Shown in pieces: positions 17,393 through 26,822 of a stretch of 64,000 nucleotides of DNA. The stretch's first letter is position 1. Every line of letters begins with the position of its first letter. A program made the position numbers and the translations under genes. Origin of the DNA: Bog-1198 sp963727045. Lineage in GTDB: Bacteria; Pseudomonadota; Gammaproteobacteria; Steroidobacterales; Steroidobacteraceae. The notes under the pieces are model-generated. The model was not told the DNA's origin and searched no databases. It saw only the letters and a list, made by a program, of their open reading frames with translations. The stretch is from positions 1,736,001 to 1,800,000 of the forward strand of contig CAVSES010000002.1 of NCBI GenBank assembly GCA_963727045.1, written 5' to 3'.

Positions 17393-18449
17393 ATGCCCGC
17401 CATGAGATACATCAGTTGGTTCAAGGACATCGGTCTCGCCGACCGTCCCAAGGTCGGCGGCAAAGGAGGAAGCCTCGGCGAGCTGCATCGGGCCGGCATC
17501 ACGGTGCCGCCAGGCTTCATCGTGCGCACCGAAGCGTTCGAGGGCTTCATCGACGAGTTGGAACGGCGCGAACCGGTGCGGACGCGCGTCGAAGGCCTGG
17601 CTGCGGATGAATTGAAGGAGACGGGGGCCGTGTCGCGCGAGCTGCGCGCGCGCATCGAGGATGCGTCCCTCCCGGTGGATCTGCAGCAGGAGATCCGCGA
17701 TGCGTACGGTCGCCTGGGCGAATCGGAGGCGCCGCCAGCGGTCGCGGTGAGATCGTCGGCGACCACCGAGGATGCCGCGGATGCGAGCTTCGCCGGCCTT
17801 CAAGACACGTATCTTTGGGTCACACGAGCCGATGCGGTGATGCGAAAGATTCAGAGCTGTTGGGCGAGCCTGTATTCGGTCGAATCGTTGAGCTATCGGC
17901 GGCGGCATGGGATTGCCGAATCGACCGTGGCCATGGCGGTAGTCGTGCAGACCATGGTAGATGCGCGAACAGCCGGCGTGATGTTCACGCGCAGTCCGGT
18001 CAGCGGGGATCGGTCGGTGGTCGCCATCGAGGGAGCATGGGGCTTGGGTTCTGCGCTGGTTGGCGGCGAAGTGACGCCGGACCGCTGGGTGGTCGGGAAG
18101 ATCACCGGCGAAATCTCGGTGCGCGAAATCTCGGACAAGGCCATCCGCCATGCGCGGTCGCCGTCCGGCGGCGTCGAGGAGCTTCCCGTGGAGAAGTCTC
18201 TGCGCCGGGAACCCTGCCTTTCCGACGAGGAACTGCAGTCGCTGCGCGCCATCGGGCGACAGGTTGAGCGCCACTACGGCCGGCCCCAGGACATCGAGTG
18301 GGCGATCGACCGGCACACGCAGCGGATCTTGCTGCTGCAGAGCCGGCCTGAGACGGTATGGTCGAACAAAGACGGGCAGGCGGGCTCGACCACGCGAGTT
18401 TCACGACCCGCTCTTGCATGTCATGAAGATTTTTGGAGGACAAAGGTGA
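17393..18449 (+). CDS. PEP-synthase-like ATP-grasp subunit of the phenol phosphotransferase, frameshift near the C-terminus
   Basis: N-terminal (ATP-binding) half of PEP synthase as a separate protein; it would pass the beta-phosphate of ATP to the His of the upstream subunit. Visible motifs: VGGKGGSLGELHRAGITVPPG, the arginine-bearing AVRSSATTEDAADASFAG, AGVMFTRSPVSGD, EGAWGLGSALVGGEVTPD and DIEWAIDRHTQRILLLQSRPE. The frame shifts +1 between 18371 and 18393: SNKDGQA in the first frame continues as REFHDPLLHVMKIFGGQR and a TGA at 18447-18449 in the second. That tail resembles other family members. Read without correction, the ORF runs on into the biotin carrier gene as a 513-residue false fusion. 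Start ATG 17393 or 17402. Corrected length is about 351 residues. Confidence 0.8.
18435..18449 (+). promoter_or_regulatory. Ribosome-binding site and GTGA stop/start overlap defining the BCCP start
   Basis: GGAGG at 18435-18439 lies six bases before GTG 18446. That GTG overlaps the true TGA stop (18447-18449) of the upstream gene. The pair decides that two coupled genes, not one fused gene, lie here. Confidence 0.75.
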
Positions 18450-18934
18450 CCCTGACTGCCGCAGATGTGGCGGAGATCATGCGCATTGTCGAACAGTCGA
18501 AGTTTGACGAACTCAACCTCGAAATAGACGGGGTCAAGCTGACTCTGCGCCGCGCCGGTGCTGCGGGCGCATTCACGCGGAGCGTCACACGACCGGCTGG
18601 TCCTTCGGACGCCATGGCCGCCCCGGGTGCGGACTCGCCTGCTGCCAGAACTGCGGCCGGGGCCGCTGCGCCCGCGCCGGTCGACCCGAACGTCAGGGAT
18701 ATCACCTCGCCGATGCTCGGCACCTTTTATCGGGCGCCCAAACCGGGTGCCGCGCCTTTCGTGGAAATCGGCTCGGCGGTGGACGAAGAAAGCGTGATCG
18801 CGATCATCGAAGTCATGAAGCTCATGAATACCGTGCGGGCCGGCGTGAAGGGTGTCGTCACGGAAATCCTGCCGGCCGACGAGGCGCTGGTGGAGTTCGG
18901 TGAAGTCCTGATGCGGGCGCGCGTGGACGCCTGA
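18446..18934 (+). CDS. Biotin carboxyl carrier protein (BCCP) of an acetophenone-type carboxylase
   Basis: Carries biotin between the carboxylase and transferase subunits. From GTG 18446 the protein is 162 residues. The start VTLTAADVAEIMRIVEQSKFDELNLEIDGVKLTLRR is typical of AccB-like carriers, then an Ala/Pro-rich linker, then a biotinyl domain with SPMLGTFYRAPKPG and the biotinylation motif IEVMKLMN (Lys 125, codon 18818-18820). It is a complete stand-alone carrier; the apparent N-terminal fusion comes from the frameshift upstream. The order BCCP, biotin carboxylase, carboxyltransferase beside a phenol kinase and a HAD phosphatase fits Acv/Hpe-type acetophenone carboxylases rather than housekeeping acetyl-CoA carboxylase. 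Confidence 0.85.
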   Translation: MTLTAADVAEIMRIVEQSKFDELNLEIDGVKLTLRRAGAAGAFTRSVTRPAGPSDAMAAPGADSPAARTAAGAAAPAPVDPNVRDITSPMLGTFYRAPKPGAAPFVEIGSAVDEESVIAIIEVMKLMNTVRAGVKGVVTEILPADEALVEFGEVLMRARVDA

Positions 18935-18937
18935 TTC

Positions 18938-20327
18938 ATGACCATTCGCAGAATCTTGATCGCCAATCGTGGAGAAATCGCCGCGCGCATCATCAGAACC
19001 TGCCGCACCCTCGACATCGAAGTGGTGCTGGCGGTCTCTTCGGTCGACCGCGACAGTGAGCCGGCACGGCAGGCCGATCGGGTCGTATGCATCGGACCCG
19101 CAAGGTCCGCGGACAGCTATCTCAATGCGGCGGCCATGGTGCACGCCGCGGTCGCCACCGGCGCCGATGCGATTCATCCAGGGTACGGATTTTTGTCGGA
19201 GCGCGCGATTCTGCCGCAGTTGTGCAGCAGCGCAGGCATCGTCTTCATCGGTCCGACTGCCGGACAGCTGGCCGCCGTCGGCGACAAGCTGCGGGCGCGT
19301 GCCGCAGCGGAGACGGCCGACGTACCCGTCGTGCCCGGCGGTGCGGCGAATTCGCACGCCGAGGCAGAATCTCTGGCGCGCAGGATTGCGGCGCCGCTGC
19401 TCGTCAAGGCGGTGGGCGGGGGCGGAGGCCGCGGCTTGAAGCGGGTCGAGCGGATCGAAGACCTGCCGGAGCTGCTCGACCTGGCCGCAGCGGAGGCGGG
19501 GGCGGCGTTCGGTGACGCGCGCATCTACCTCGAGCATTACATCGACGGCGGCCGTCATGTGGAGGTGCAGGTTCTGGGCGATGGTGAGGGCAACGTCATC
19601 CAGCTGGGTGAGCGCGATTGCTCCGTGCAGCGCCGCTACCAGAAGCTCATCGAGGAGACGCCGGCTCCGGGCCTGTCAGCGTCGCTGCGCGATTCGCTGC
19701 AGCAGGCCGCCGTGCGCTTCGCGGAACGTCTCGCATATCGCGGCGCCGGAACGGTGGAATTCATCGTCGATACACGCCGTGATGCCTTCTATTTTCTGGA
19801 GATGAACGCGCGCATTCAAGTCGAGCATCCGGTAACCGAGGCGGTCACAGGCCTCGACCTCATCGCCGAGCAGATAGCAATCGCGGATGGAACCGGCCTG
19901 CGGGTGCGGCAAACCGAGGTTCGAACCGTCGGATGTGCCATCGAATGCCGGGTCAACGCCGAGGATTATCGCAACGAGTTCAAGCCCAGTCCGGGACGTG
20001 TCCGGGAGGTCTCATGGCCCTCAGGCAACGGCATTCGCGTGGACTCGCACATCGTGCCGGGATCCACCATTCCTCCTTATTATGATTCGCTGATGGGGAA
20101 GATCATCGCGTCGGGACCGGATCGCGCGCATGCGTTGGCGCGCCTTTGCGGGGCAATCGCCGGGACACGCATCAGCGGGGTAAAGAGCAATCTAGGTTTC
20201 CACAGTGCCGCGCTCGACGATCCGGAATTTCAATCCGGCGTCTGTGGATACAGGCTTCGTGGACCGCTTGTTCGCCCGCAGGCCGGACCTCTGCGATCAA
20301 CGCGAAACCGGTGCCGCGCATGGCTGA
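18938..20327 (+). CDS. Biotin carboxylase subunit, frameshift near the C-terminus
   Basis: Uses ATP and bicarbonate to carboxylate biotin on the BCCP. Motifs seen: N-terminal ILIANRGEIAARIIRTCR, HPGYGFLSE, the ATP-grasp loop KAVGGGGGRGLK, HVEVQVLGD, and the catalytic/metal region EMNARIQVEHPVTE. The gene starts 3 bases after BCCP. Near the end the frame shifts +1 at 20240-20246: FQSGV continues as VDTGFVDRLFARRPDL and ends at TGA 20325-20327. That fits usual C-termini (VDTGF-type) and gives about 462 residues, the normal length. Uncorrected, the ORF runs to 20410 with an unrelated tail and overlaps the next gene by 91 bases instead of 8. Confidence 0.85.
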
Positions 20328-21822
20328 ACTTCAATTGGTCGAGACCTCGCTGCGCGACGGCAACCAGTGCCTGTGGGCGGCCTTGGGCGTGGATACGGCA
20401 AGGACCTTGAGCATCGCCGAGGTCATGGATCGTGTCGGCTTCCGCGCCATCGATTTCACGACCTCGACGCACATGGGCGTGGCGGTGCGGTACAAGAAGG
20501 AAGATCCATGGGAGCGGATTCGACTCATGGCCGCCGCGACGCCGCGAACGCCGTTGCAGTTCATGTCGACCGGTTTCAGGTTCATTTCCTGGGAGACAGC
20601 CAGTCCGGATTTCATGGCGCTCGCATTCCGGACGCTGACGCGCAACGGCATCCGGCGCTTCTGCCTCGCGGACCCGATGAACGATGCAGAGTCGAACATG
20701 GCTTGCGCACGCATGGTAAAGGAGGGCGGCGGCGAATACGTCATCGTGGCACTCGTCTTCACCTTGAGTCCGATTCATGACGATGGCCACTACGTCGAGC
20801 GTGCACGAAAGCTCGCAGCATGTTCCGACATCGATGCACTCTATATAAAGGACCCGGGCGGGCTCCTCAGCACGTCGCGGGCGCGAACCCTGATTCCCGC
20901 CATCAAGGCGGTCATGGGCGGGAAGCCTCTGGAACTTCACTCCCACTGCACCATCGGGCTTGCCGAACACACCTATATGGATGCGCCCAACCATGGTGTC
21001 TCGGCGCTGCAGTGTGCTTCCGGCGCGGCCGCCGACGGCACCTCGAATCCGCATTCGGCACGCGTGGTCGCGAATCTTCGGGCGTTGGGGCACGGCGTGG
21101 CCGTCGATGATGAGGCGCTGGACCGGGTGAACCGATACTTCACCCGATTGGCCGCCGCGGAGGGTCTGCCGGCGGGCTCTCCCCAGGCCTTCGATGCCCG
21201 GTATCTCAAGCATCAGCTGCCGGGCGGAATGGTCGGAACCACGCGCCGCCAGCTCGCCGAGGCCCGAGTGTCGCACCTCGAGGAGGCAGTGATCGAGGAG
21301 TTGGGCCGTGTTCGCGAAGAGCTCGGCTGGCCCATCGTCATGACTCCCTTCGCGCAAATCCTGATGACGTTGGCGGTGATGAATGTGATGAACAAGGAAC
21401 GCTACAAAGTCATCCCGGACGAAGCGATCCGTTACGCGATCGGGCGATTCGGCCGGCCGACGGCTCCGATAGCCGCTCATGTGATGGAACGCATCGAATC
21501 GCTGCCGCGCACGCGCGAGCTGCGCGCCGAACCCGAAATGGCGGGCCTCGAGGATTTGCGGCGGCGCTTTGGCCCGGGTTTGAGCGACGAGGAATTTTTG
21601 CTCCGCGCCACGATGCCCGCGGGCCAGGTCGACGCGATGGTCGCGGCCGGCCCCGCCCGGCGAGACTACGATCCGACTGCAAGTCCCGTCATGGATCTCA
21701 TTCGAAAGATCTCGGCGCGCGACGATCTTGACTATGTCTCGATCGTCAAGGCGGGCGTCAAGGTGGAACTTCGCCGCCACCCGGCCCGCGGCAGGGCAGC
21801 CCGCACAGGGACTGCGGAGTGA
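20320..21822 (+). CDS. Biotin-dependent carboxyltransferase (pyruvate-carboxyltransferase/HMGL-like fold)
   Basis: Transfers the carboxyl group from biotin to the ketone substrate, here inferred to be a 4-phosphorylated acetophenone. 500 residues from ATG 20320, which overlaps the corrected biotin-carboxylase stop by 8 bases. The TIM-barrel carries LRDGNQ (Asp 13), the carbamylated-Lys motif YIKDPGG (Lys 177, cf. Lys 184 of transcarboxylase 5S) and the metal pair ELHSHCTIGL (His 207, His 209). YLKHQLPGGM and the conserved C-terminal domain of OadA/5S-type enzymes follow. There is no C-terminal biotinyl domain, consistent with the separate BCCP. The similar oxaloacetate decarboxylase alpha subunit is the main alternative, but the neighbours argue against it. 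Confidence 0.85.
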   Translation: MAELQLVETSLRDGNQCLWAALGVDTARTLSIAEVMDRVGFRAIDFTTSTHMGVAVRYKKEDPWERIRLMAAATPRTPLQFMSTGFRFISWETASPDFMALAFRTLTRNGIRRFCLADPMNDAESNMACARMVKEGGGEYVIVALVFTLSPIHDDGHYVERARKLAACSDIDALYIKDPGGLLSTSRARTLIPAIKAVMGGKPLELHSHCTIGLAEHTYMDAPNHGVSALQCASGAAADGTSNPHSARVVANLRALGHGVAVDDEALDRVNRYFTRLAAAEGLPAGSPQAFDARYLKHQLPGGMVGTTRRQLAEARVSHLEEAVIEELGRVREELGWPIVMTPFAQILMTLAVMNVMNKERYKVIPDEAIRYAIGRFGRPTAPIAAHVMERIESLPRTRELRAEPEMAGLEDLRRRFGPGLSDEEFLLRATMPAGQVDAMVAAGPARRDYDPTASPVMDLIRKISARDDLDYVSIVKAGVKVELRRHPARGRAARTGTAE

Positions 21823-22667
21823 ACGGGAGTTCGACTGCTGCCGCGCCGCCGCGCTTGAAGGGACTGATGTTCGATCTTGACGGCACGCTCCTTTTGAGCG
21901 ACAGCTCCTTGGGGGGCTATGAGATCCTGCCGGGCGCGGCCGGGCTCCTGACCGAACTGAAGCGGCGGGACTTTCCCTTCGTGGTATTGACCAATGGCAG
22001 CGCCTATCCGCCGGCGGAGCAGGCCGCGAAATTGCGCAGCGTCGGACTGCCGGTGAGCGACGAGTGCATGCTCACGCCCTCCAGTGTCGCCGCCGACCTC
22101 ATGGCGCGCGCCGGCGTGCGAAGCGCGCTGGTCCTCGGCACCTCCGGGGTCGGCCACGCTCTGCGCGATGCGGGAATCGAGACGGTGTACGTGGGCGAGG
22201 CCGGCGAACGCGACGTGCAGGCCGTGTACGTGGGCTGGCATCCGGAGTGCACGATGAAACACATCGAAGCTGCCTGTCATGCGATCTGGGCGGGAGCCCG
22301 GCTGTATGTGGCTTCTGATGTGCCGTTTTTTGCCACGAAGCAGGGCCGGACAATGGGCTACTCACATGCAATCACCGGCGCGATCCGGCGTGTGACCCGG
22401 GCACCGATGATTCTGACGGGCAAGCCCTCGCTGCACGCGCTGCGGCTCGTCGCGCGGCGACTCGGGTTGCGGCGCCGCGACCTAGGGATCGTGGGTGACG
22501 ACCCCTCGGTCGAGATCATCATGGCGCGGCGAGGCGGCGCACGGGCCTTCGCCGTGACCACCGGCGTCACGGCGCGCGAAGAGTGGGAGCGTCAGACCGG
22601 CCTGCGGCGCCCCGAACACGTACTGCGGCGCCTCGACGATCTGCTTGACTATGTTTGCGTATCGTAA
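21819..22667 (+). CDS. HAD-family (NagD-like) phosphatase
   Basis: Probable phosphatase that removes the phosphate after carboxylation, the role proposed for AcvF-type proteins. The GTG start overlaps the preceding stop as GTGA, indicating translational coupling. HAD motifs: I, FDLDGT (Asp 19 nucleophile, Asp 21); II, VLTNGSA; III, TGKPS with its Lys; IV, GIVGDDPSVEI. The cap inserted between motifs II and III is of the IIA type seen in NagD and p-nitrophenyl phosphatases. 282 residues, cytoplasmic. A phenyl-phosphate substrate is inferred from position only. Confidence 0.85.
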   Translation: MNGSSTAAAPPRLKGLMFDLDGTLLLSDSSLGGYEILPGAAGLLTELKRRDFPFVVLTNGSAYPPAEQAAKLRSVGLPVSDECMLTPSSVAADLMARAGVRSALVLGTSGVGHALRDAGIETVYVGEAGERDVQAVYVGWHPECTMKHIEAACHAIWAGARLYVASDVPFFATKQGRTMGYSHAITGAIRRVTRAPMILTGKPSLHALRLVARRLGLRRRDLGIVGDDPSVEIIMARRGGARAFAVTTGVTAREEWERQTGLRRPEHVLRRLDDLLDYVCVS

Positions 22668-22694
22668 ATTCAACATTCGCGGAGGGAATGGGCC

Positions 22695-24720
22695 GTGACA
22701 CGAGTCCGGGAGGGAGATCTCTTGTGGACGCCGAGCAAGGCGCGGCGGGACCGCTCACACGTGCTGCGTTTCATGCAGTGGCTGAAGGAGGATCGAGGAC
22801 TTCAACTGGAAAGCTACGATGCCCTCTGGCGCTGGTCCATCACAGATCTCGAATCGTTCTGGCACGCGATCTGGGACTTCTTTGGCGTTCAGGCATCGAC
22901 GCCTTTCGACAGAGTGCTGGGAAGGCGAAGCATGCCGGGCGCGCAGTGGTTCCCCGGAGCGCGCCTCAATTATGCAGGCCATATTCTGGCACGCGAGCGT
23001 GCCGATGCGACGGCCATCATCAGCGTGCGAGAAGGCGAGCCGCTCAAGCGGATGAGCTGGGCGGCGCTCGGCGATCAGGTACGCATTCTGGCGACGCAAA
23101 TGCGCCGAATGGGCGTTCGGCCCGGCGATCGCGTCGCGGCGGTATTGCCGAACGCGCCTGAGGCAGCCATCGCAACCCTTGCCAGCGCCAGCATCGGCGC
23201 GGTCTGGAGCTGCTGCGGACCCGACTTCGGCACCAAGGGAGTGCTGGAGCGCTTCAGGCAACTGGCTCCCAAGGTCTTCTTTTATGTCGATGCTTACCAG
23301 TATGGCGGCAAGCGGTACGATCGAAGCGCAGAACTACGCGACATCCTGCAAAGGTCTGGACACGGTGGAGCATGCGGTTCACGTCCCTTACCCGGGCGCA
23401 GGCGATCAGACCACGCCCGCCGGCAAATTGCGCTCCTGGAACGACCTCATGGATCAACCGCGGATCGCGGCGGCGGATTTTGCTTGCGAGCAGGTGGCTT
23501 TCGATCATCCGCTCTGGATCCTGTTCTCCTCCGGAACGACGGGGCTTCCCAAGCCGATTGTTCACGGGCATGGGGGCATCCTGCTTGAACATCTGAAGCA
23601 CCTGCATTTCAACTACGAAGCAACGCCCGGCGATCCGCTGTTCTTTTTCACTGCGACGTCGTGGATGGTGTGGAATTTTCTGCTCAGCTCGCTTGCCGCG
23701 GGCGTCATTCCCGTTCTCTACGACGGCAATCCGGCGTATCCGGGGCCGGATGCACTGTGGAAAGTCATCGAGGAATCGGGTGCGACGCTGTTCGGCACCA
23801 GTCCCGCGTACATCGATCACCAGCGCAAAGCCGGCATCGTCCCCAGGGAGCGATTCAAGTTGGAAGGGCTCGAAGCCGTGACGCTGGCCGGCTCGCCGGT
23901 CAGCGCCGAGTGCATGCAGTGGCTGTACGAGAACGTGAAAGCGGATCTTTGGGTGGCCTCCGGCAGCGGAGGTACCGACTGCTGCACGGGGTTCGTGGGT
24001 GGGGTGTCAATGCTGCCGGTGTACGCCGGTGAGATCCAGGCGCGTGCGCTGGGCTGCGCCTGTTTCGCTTTCGACGAGCAGGGCCGGGAGATCGTCGATG
24101 AGGTGGGCGAACTCGTCATCACGCAGCCCATGCCGTCGATGCCGGTGCAATTCTGGGGCGATCCGGAGAACGTGCGTTACCGCGAGAGCTACTTCGACGT
24201 CTATCCCGGCATCTGGCGCCATGGGGATTTCGTTCGGTTCAACCGGCGCGGCGGCGTGTACGTGCTGGGCCGGTCGGATTCCACTCTGAACCGGCACGGC
24301 ATCCGCATCGGCACCGCGGAAATTTACCGCTCGCTCGCCCTGCTCGAGGAGATCGACGATGCGCTGATCGTCAATCTGGATCTGCCGGGCGGCAAATTCT
24401 TCATGCCGCTGTTCGTGAAGCTGCGGGGCGGGCGTACGCTCGATGAGGCGCTGACGCGGCGCCTGGGCGAGCAGCTTCGCCGCGACTACTCTCCGCGCCA
24501 CGTGCCCGACAAGGTCTACCAGGTGCTCGACATTCCTTACACGCTCACGGGAAAAAAGCTCGAGGTGCCGGTGCGGCGGATTCTCATGGGCGTGGACCCG
24601 GACAGGGCAGCCAACCGTGCCGCGTTGATCAATCCCGCTGCGCTTGACTACTTCATCGATTATGCGAAGAACCAGCGCGATTTCCCGCGCAGAGGCGAAG
24701 TCTCCGCGGGCGGCCCATGA
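22695..24720 (+). CDS. Acetoacetyl-CoA-synthetase-like acyl-CoA ligase, frameshifted
   Basis: AMP-forming ligase that would activate a beta-keto acid to its CoA thioester. Start GTG 22695 has GGAGGG 8 bases upstream. The N-terminal half (LWTPSKARRDRSHVLRFMQWLKEDRGL, ARLNYAGHILA, GSIGAVWSCCGPDFGTKGV-like block) is typical of acetoacetyl-CoA synthetases. After a +1 frame break at 23346-23353 the second half has LFSSGTTGLPKPIVHGHGG, GGTDCCTGFVGG, WRHGDFVRFNRRGGVYVLGRSD and LTGKKLEVPVRRIL. Corrected length is about 674 residues and complete. An aroylacetate (for example vanilloylacetate) is a beta-keto acid like acetoacetate, so the family fits the expected carboxylation product. The stop overlaps the next start as ATGA. 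A thiolase to finish the pathway is not in the window. Confidence 0.82.
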
Positions 24721-26822
24721 ACGCGCGTCGATGGTCGATGGCCCTGGCTGCCGTGCTGCTTTCGTCGCTGCCGGCAGCGCAGGCTTGCGCTCACAGCGCG
24801 AAGGCGGTCGATAATGTCATGCTCGGCAACGAGAACGATGGCACGGATTGGCCCGCGTATGGCCGCACCTTCAGCGAGGCGCGCTTCAGTCCCTTGCGGC
24901 AAGTCAACGATTCCAACGTCTCGAGGCTAGGGTTGGCATGGGCGCTCGATCTCGACGTTCCGAATTCGATCACGGCACCCGTGGAAGCCGGCGGCATCAT
25001 CTATCTGGCCGCCGGCTACAGCATCGTGCATGCGATCCGCGCCACCGACGGCCGCCTGTTGTGGCGCTACGATCCGAAAGTTCCCGAAGCATCGGGTCAG
25101 AAGCTGCGCGCAGGTTGGGGTATCCGAGGATTGTCGCTATGGAAGAACAAAGTCTACGTCGGAACACAGGACGGGCGGTTGCTGGCGTTGTCCGCGAATA
25201 GCGGAAATCTGGTTTGGAGCGTGCAGACCCTGGACACCAAGAACGGGGCCTTCATATCCGGAGCGCCGCGGGCATTCAATGGCAAGATCGTGATCGGGAA
25301 CGGGGGAGGAGATTTCTCGCCGCTGCGGGGTTACGTCACCGCCTATGACGCCGAGAGCGGCCGGCAGATGTGGCGCTTCTACGTGGTCCCCGGAAAGCCG
25401 GGCAGCAAGGACGGGGCGGCGTCGGACGAGATCATGGAACAGGCCGCGCGCACCTGGACGGGGGAGTGGTGGAAGTATGGCGGCGGCGGCAATGTTTGGA
25501 ACTCGATGACGTTCGACCCGGAACTCAATCGACTGTACTTAGGTACCGGCAACGCCCTTCCGTCCAACTGGAAGATTCGCAGCCCTGGGGGCGGCGACAA
25601 TCTGTACACTGCGTCCGTCGTCGCCGTCGACGCCGATACGGGCCGTTACGTGTGGCACTACCAGACGACGCCCGGCGATGCGTGGGACTACGACTCGGCC
25701 ACGGATATGACTCTTGCCACCCTGAACATCCAGGGACAGTCAAGGCGGGTGCTGCTGCATGCCGCCAAAAACGGCTTTTTTTATGTGATCGACCGGGACA
25801 ACGGCCGGCTGATCTCGGCGGAGAAATTGGGAAAGGTTACCTGGGCTGAAAAAGTGGACCTCTCCACCGGGCGTCCGGTGGAAACCGCCGGCGCGCGCTA
25901 TCAGGACAAGAACGTGCTGTTGTGGCCGAGCTTCCAGGCCGTGCATCATTGGACGCCGCAATCCTTCAGCCCGTTGACGGGACTCACGTACGTGCCCACC
26001 CTGGAAATGCCCATGCCGTTCGGGGATGAGGGAGTCGACAAGAAGAATTGGAATCCCAAGCCGCTCACACCGGAGTTTGCGGGCTATACGCCCGGCAGCG
26101 GGGATGTTCCCAAGGATGCGGGCAAGAGCATTCTCAAGGCGTGGGATCCGATAGCCCAAAAGGAAGTCTGGTCGATCGAAACTCCGGGGATATCCGAAGG
26201 AGGCACCCTGGCCACTGCGGGAAACCTGGTTATCCAGGGGCGCGCCGACGGCCATCTACACGCGTACTCCGCTGACGGCGGAAAGGATCTATGGTCTTTC
26301 AATGCCGGCGTCGCGGTCACGGGGGTGCCGATCACCTACAGCGTCGATGGGCGCCAGTACGTGAGCATCACGTCGGGCCCTCTGAACGGGTCCACGGCCG
26401 CGTTCGGATCGATCTCCGCCCAGTGGGGATGGGAATCGCGCGGTCATCCAAGGCGCCTTCTGACGTTTGCGCTGGACGGCAAGGCCGTCTTGCCGCCGAC
26501 CTCGGCGCCTGGCCTTGCCAGACCACTGGAGGGTCCGGAATTCAAATTAGATCCTGCACAGGTCGAGGCGGGGTCGCGGGAATTCGTACGCTGCCTGCTC
26601 TGTCACGGCACGGCGGCGGTTGCCGGCGGGAACGCTCCCGATCTGCGGGCCTCCCCGGTTCTCTTGTCGGCCGCGGGGTTTGCGGCCATCGTCCGCGATG
26701 GCGCCCTGGTCGGCCGCGGGATGCCCCGATTTGCGGAGCTCTCCGACGCACAGCTCGATTCGCTGCGCCACTTCGTGAGAGCCAGGGCGCGTGAATCGCT
26801 GGGAGACCAGCGTGCAAGGTAG
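24717..26822 (+). CDS. PQQ- and heme-containing periplasmic alcohol dehydrogenase
   Basis: Quinohemoprotein dehydrogenase of 701 residues: signal peptide (about 1-26), eight-bladed PQQ propeller, and a C-terminal cytochrome c domain with heme site CLLCH (Cys 626, Cys 629, His 630) and a GMPRF axial-Met candidate. Propeller signatures such as DGRLLWRYD and VWHYQTTPGDAWDYD are present, the last with the expected catalytic Asp (D324). Where methanol/ethanol-type enzymes carry the vicinal Cys-Cys ring, this protein reads WGIRGLSLW, so that disulfide is absent. It probably oxidises an alcohol in the periplasm; a benzylic alcohol such as a 1-arylethanol would feed the acetophenone module (inference). 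The ATG overlaps the ligase stop. Confidence 0.85.
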   Translation: MNARRWSMALAAVLLSSLPAAQACAHSAKAVDNVMLGNENDGTDWPAYGRTFSEARFSPLRQVNDSNVSRLGLAWALDLDVPNSITAPVEAGGIIYLAAGYSIVHAIRATDGRLLWRYDPKVPEASGQKLRAGWGIRGLSLWKNKVYVGTQDGRLLALSANSGNLVWSVQTLDTKNGAFISGAPRAFNGKIVIGNGGGDFSPLRGYVTAYDAESGRQMWRFYVVPGKPGSKDGAASDEIMEQAARTWTGEWWKYGGGGNVWNSMTFDPELNRLYLGTGNALPSNWKIRSPGGGDNLYTASVVAVDADTGRYVWHYQTTPGDAWDYDSATDMTLATLNIQGQSRRVLLHAAKNGFFYVIDRDNGRLISAEKLGKVTWAEKVDLSTGRPVETAGARYQDKNVLLWPSFQAVHHWTPQSFSPLTGLTYVPTLEMPMPFGDEGVDKKNWNPKPLTPEFAGYTPGSGDVPKDAGKSILKAWDPIAQKEVWSIETPGISEGGTLATAGNLVIQGRADGHLHAYSADGGKDLWSFNAGVAVTGVPITYSVDGRQYVSITSGPLNGSTAAFGSISAQWGWESRGHPRRLLTFALDGKAVLPPTSAPGLARPLEGPEFKLDPAQVEAGSREFVRCLLCHGTAAVAGGNAPDLRASPVLLSAAGFAAIVRDGALVGRGMPRFAELSDAQLDSLRHFVRARARESLGDQRAR

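Noticed and set aside
17393..18934. Novel PEP-synthase/biotin-carrier fusion protein
   Set aside because: A same-strand frameshift at 18371-18393 plus an overlapping TGA/GTG with a good ribosome-binding site explains it as two genes.
20230..21780. 516-codon minus-strand frame opposite the carboxyltransferase
   Set aside because: A complementary-strand shadow; the plus-strand gene has the metal and Lys motifs.
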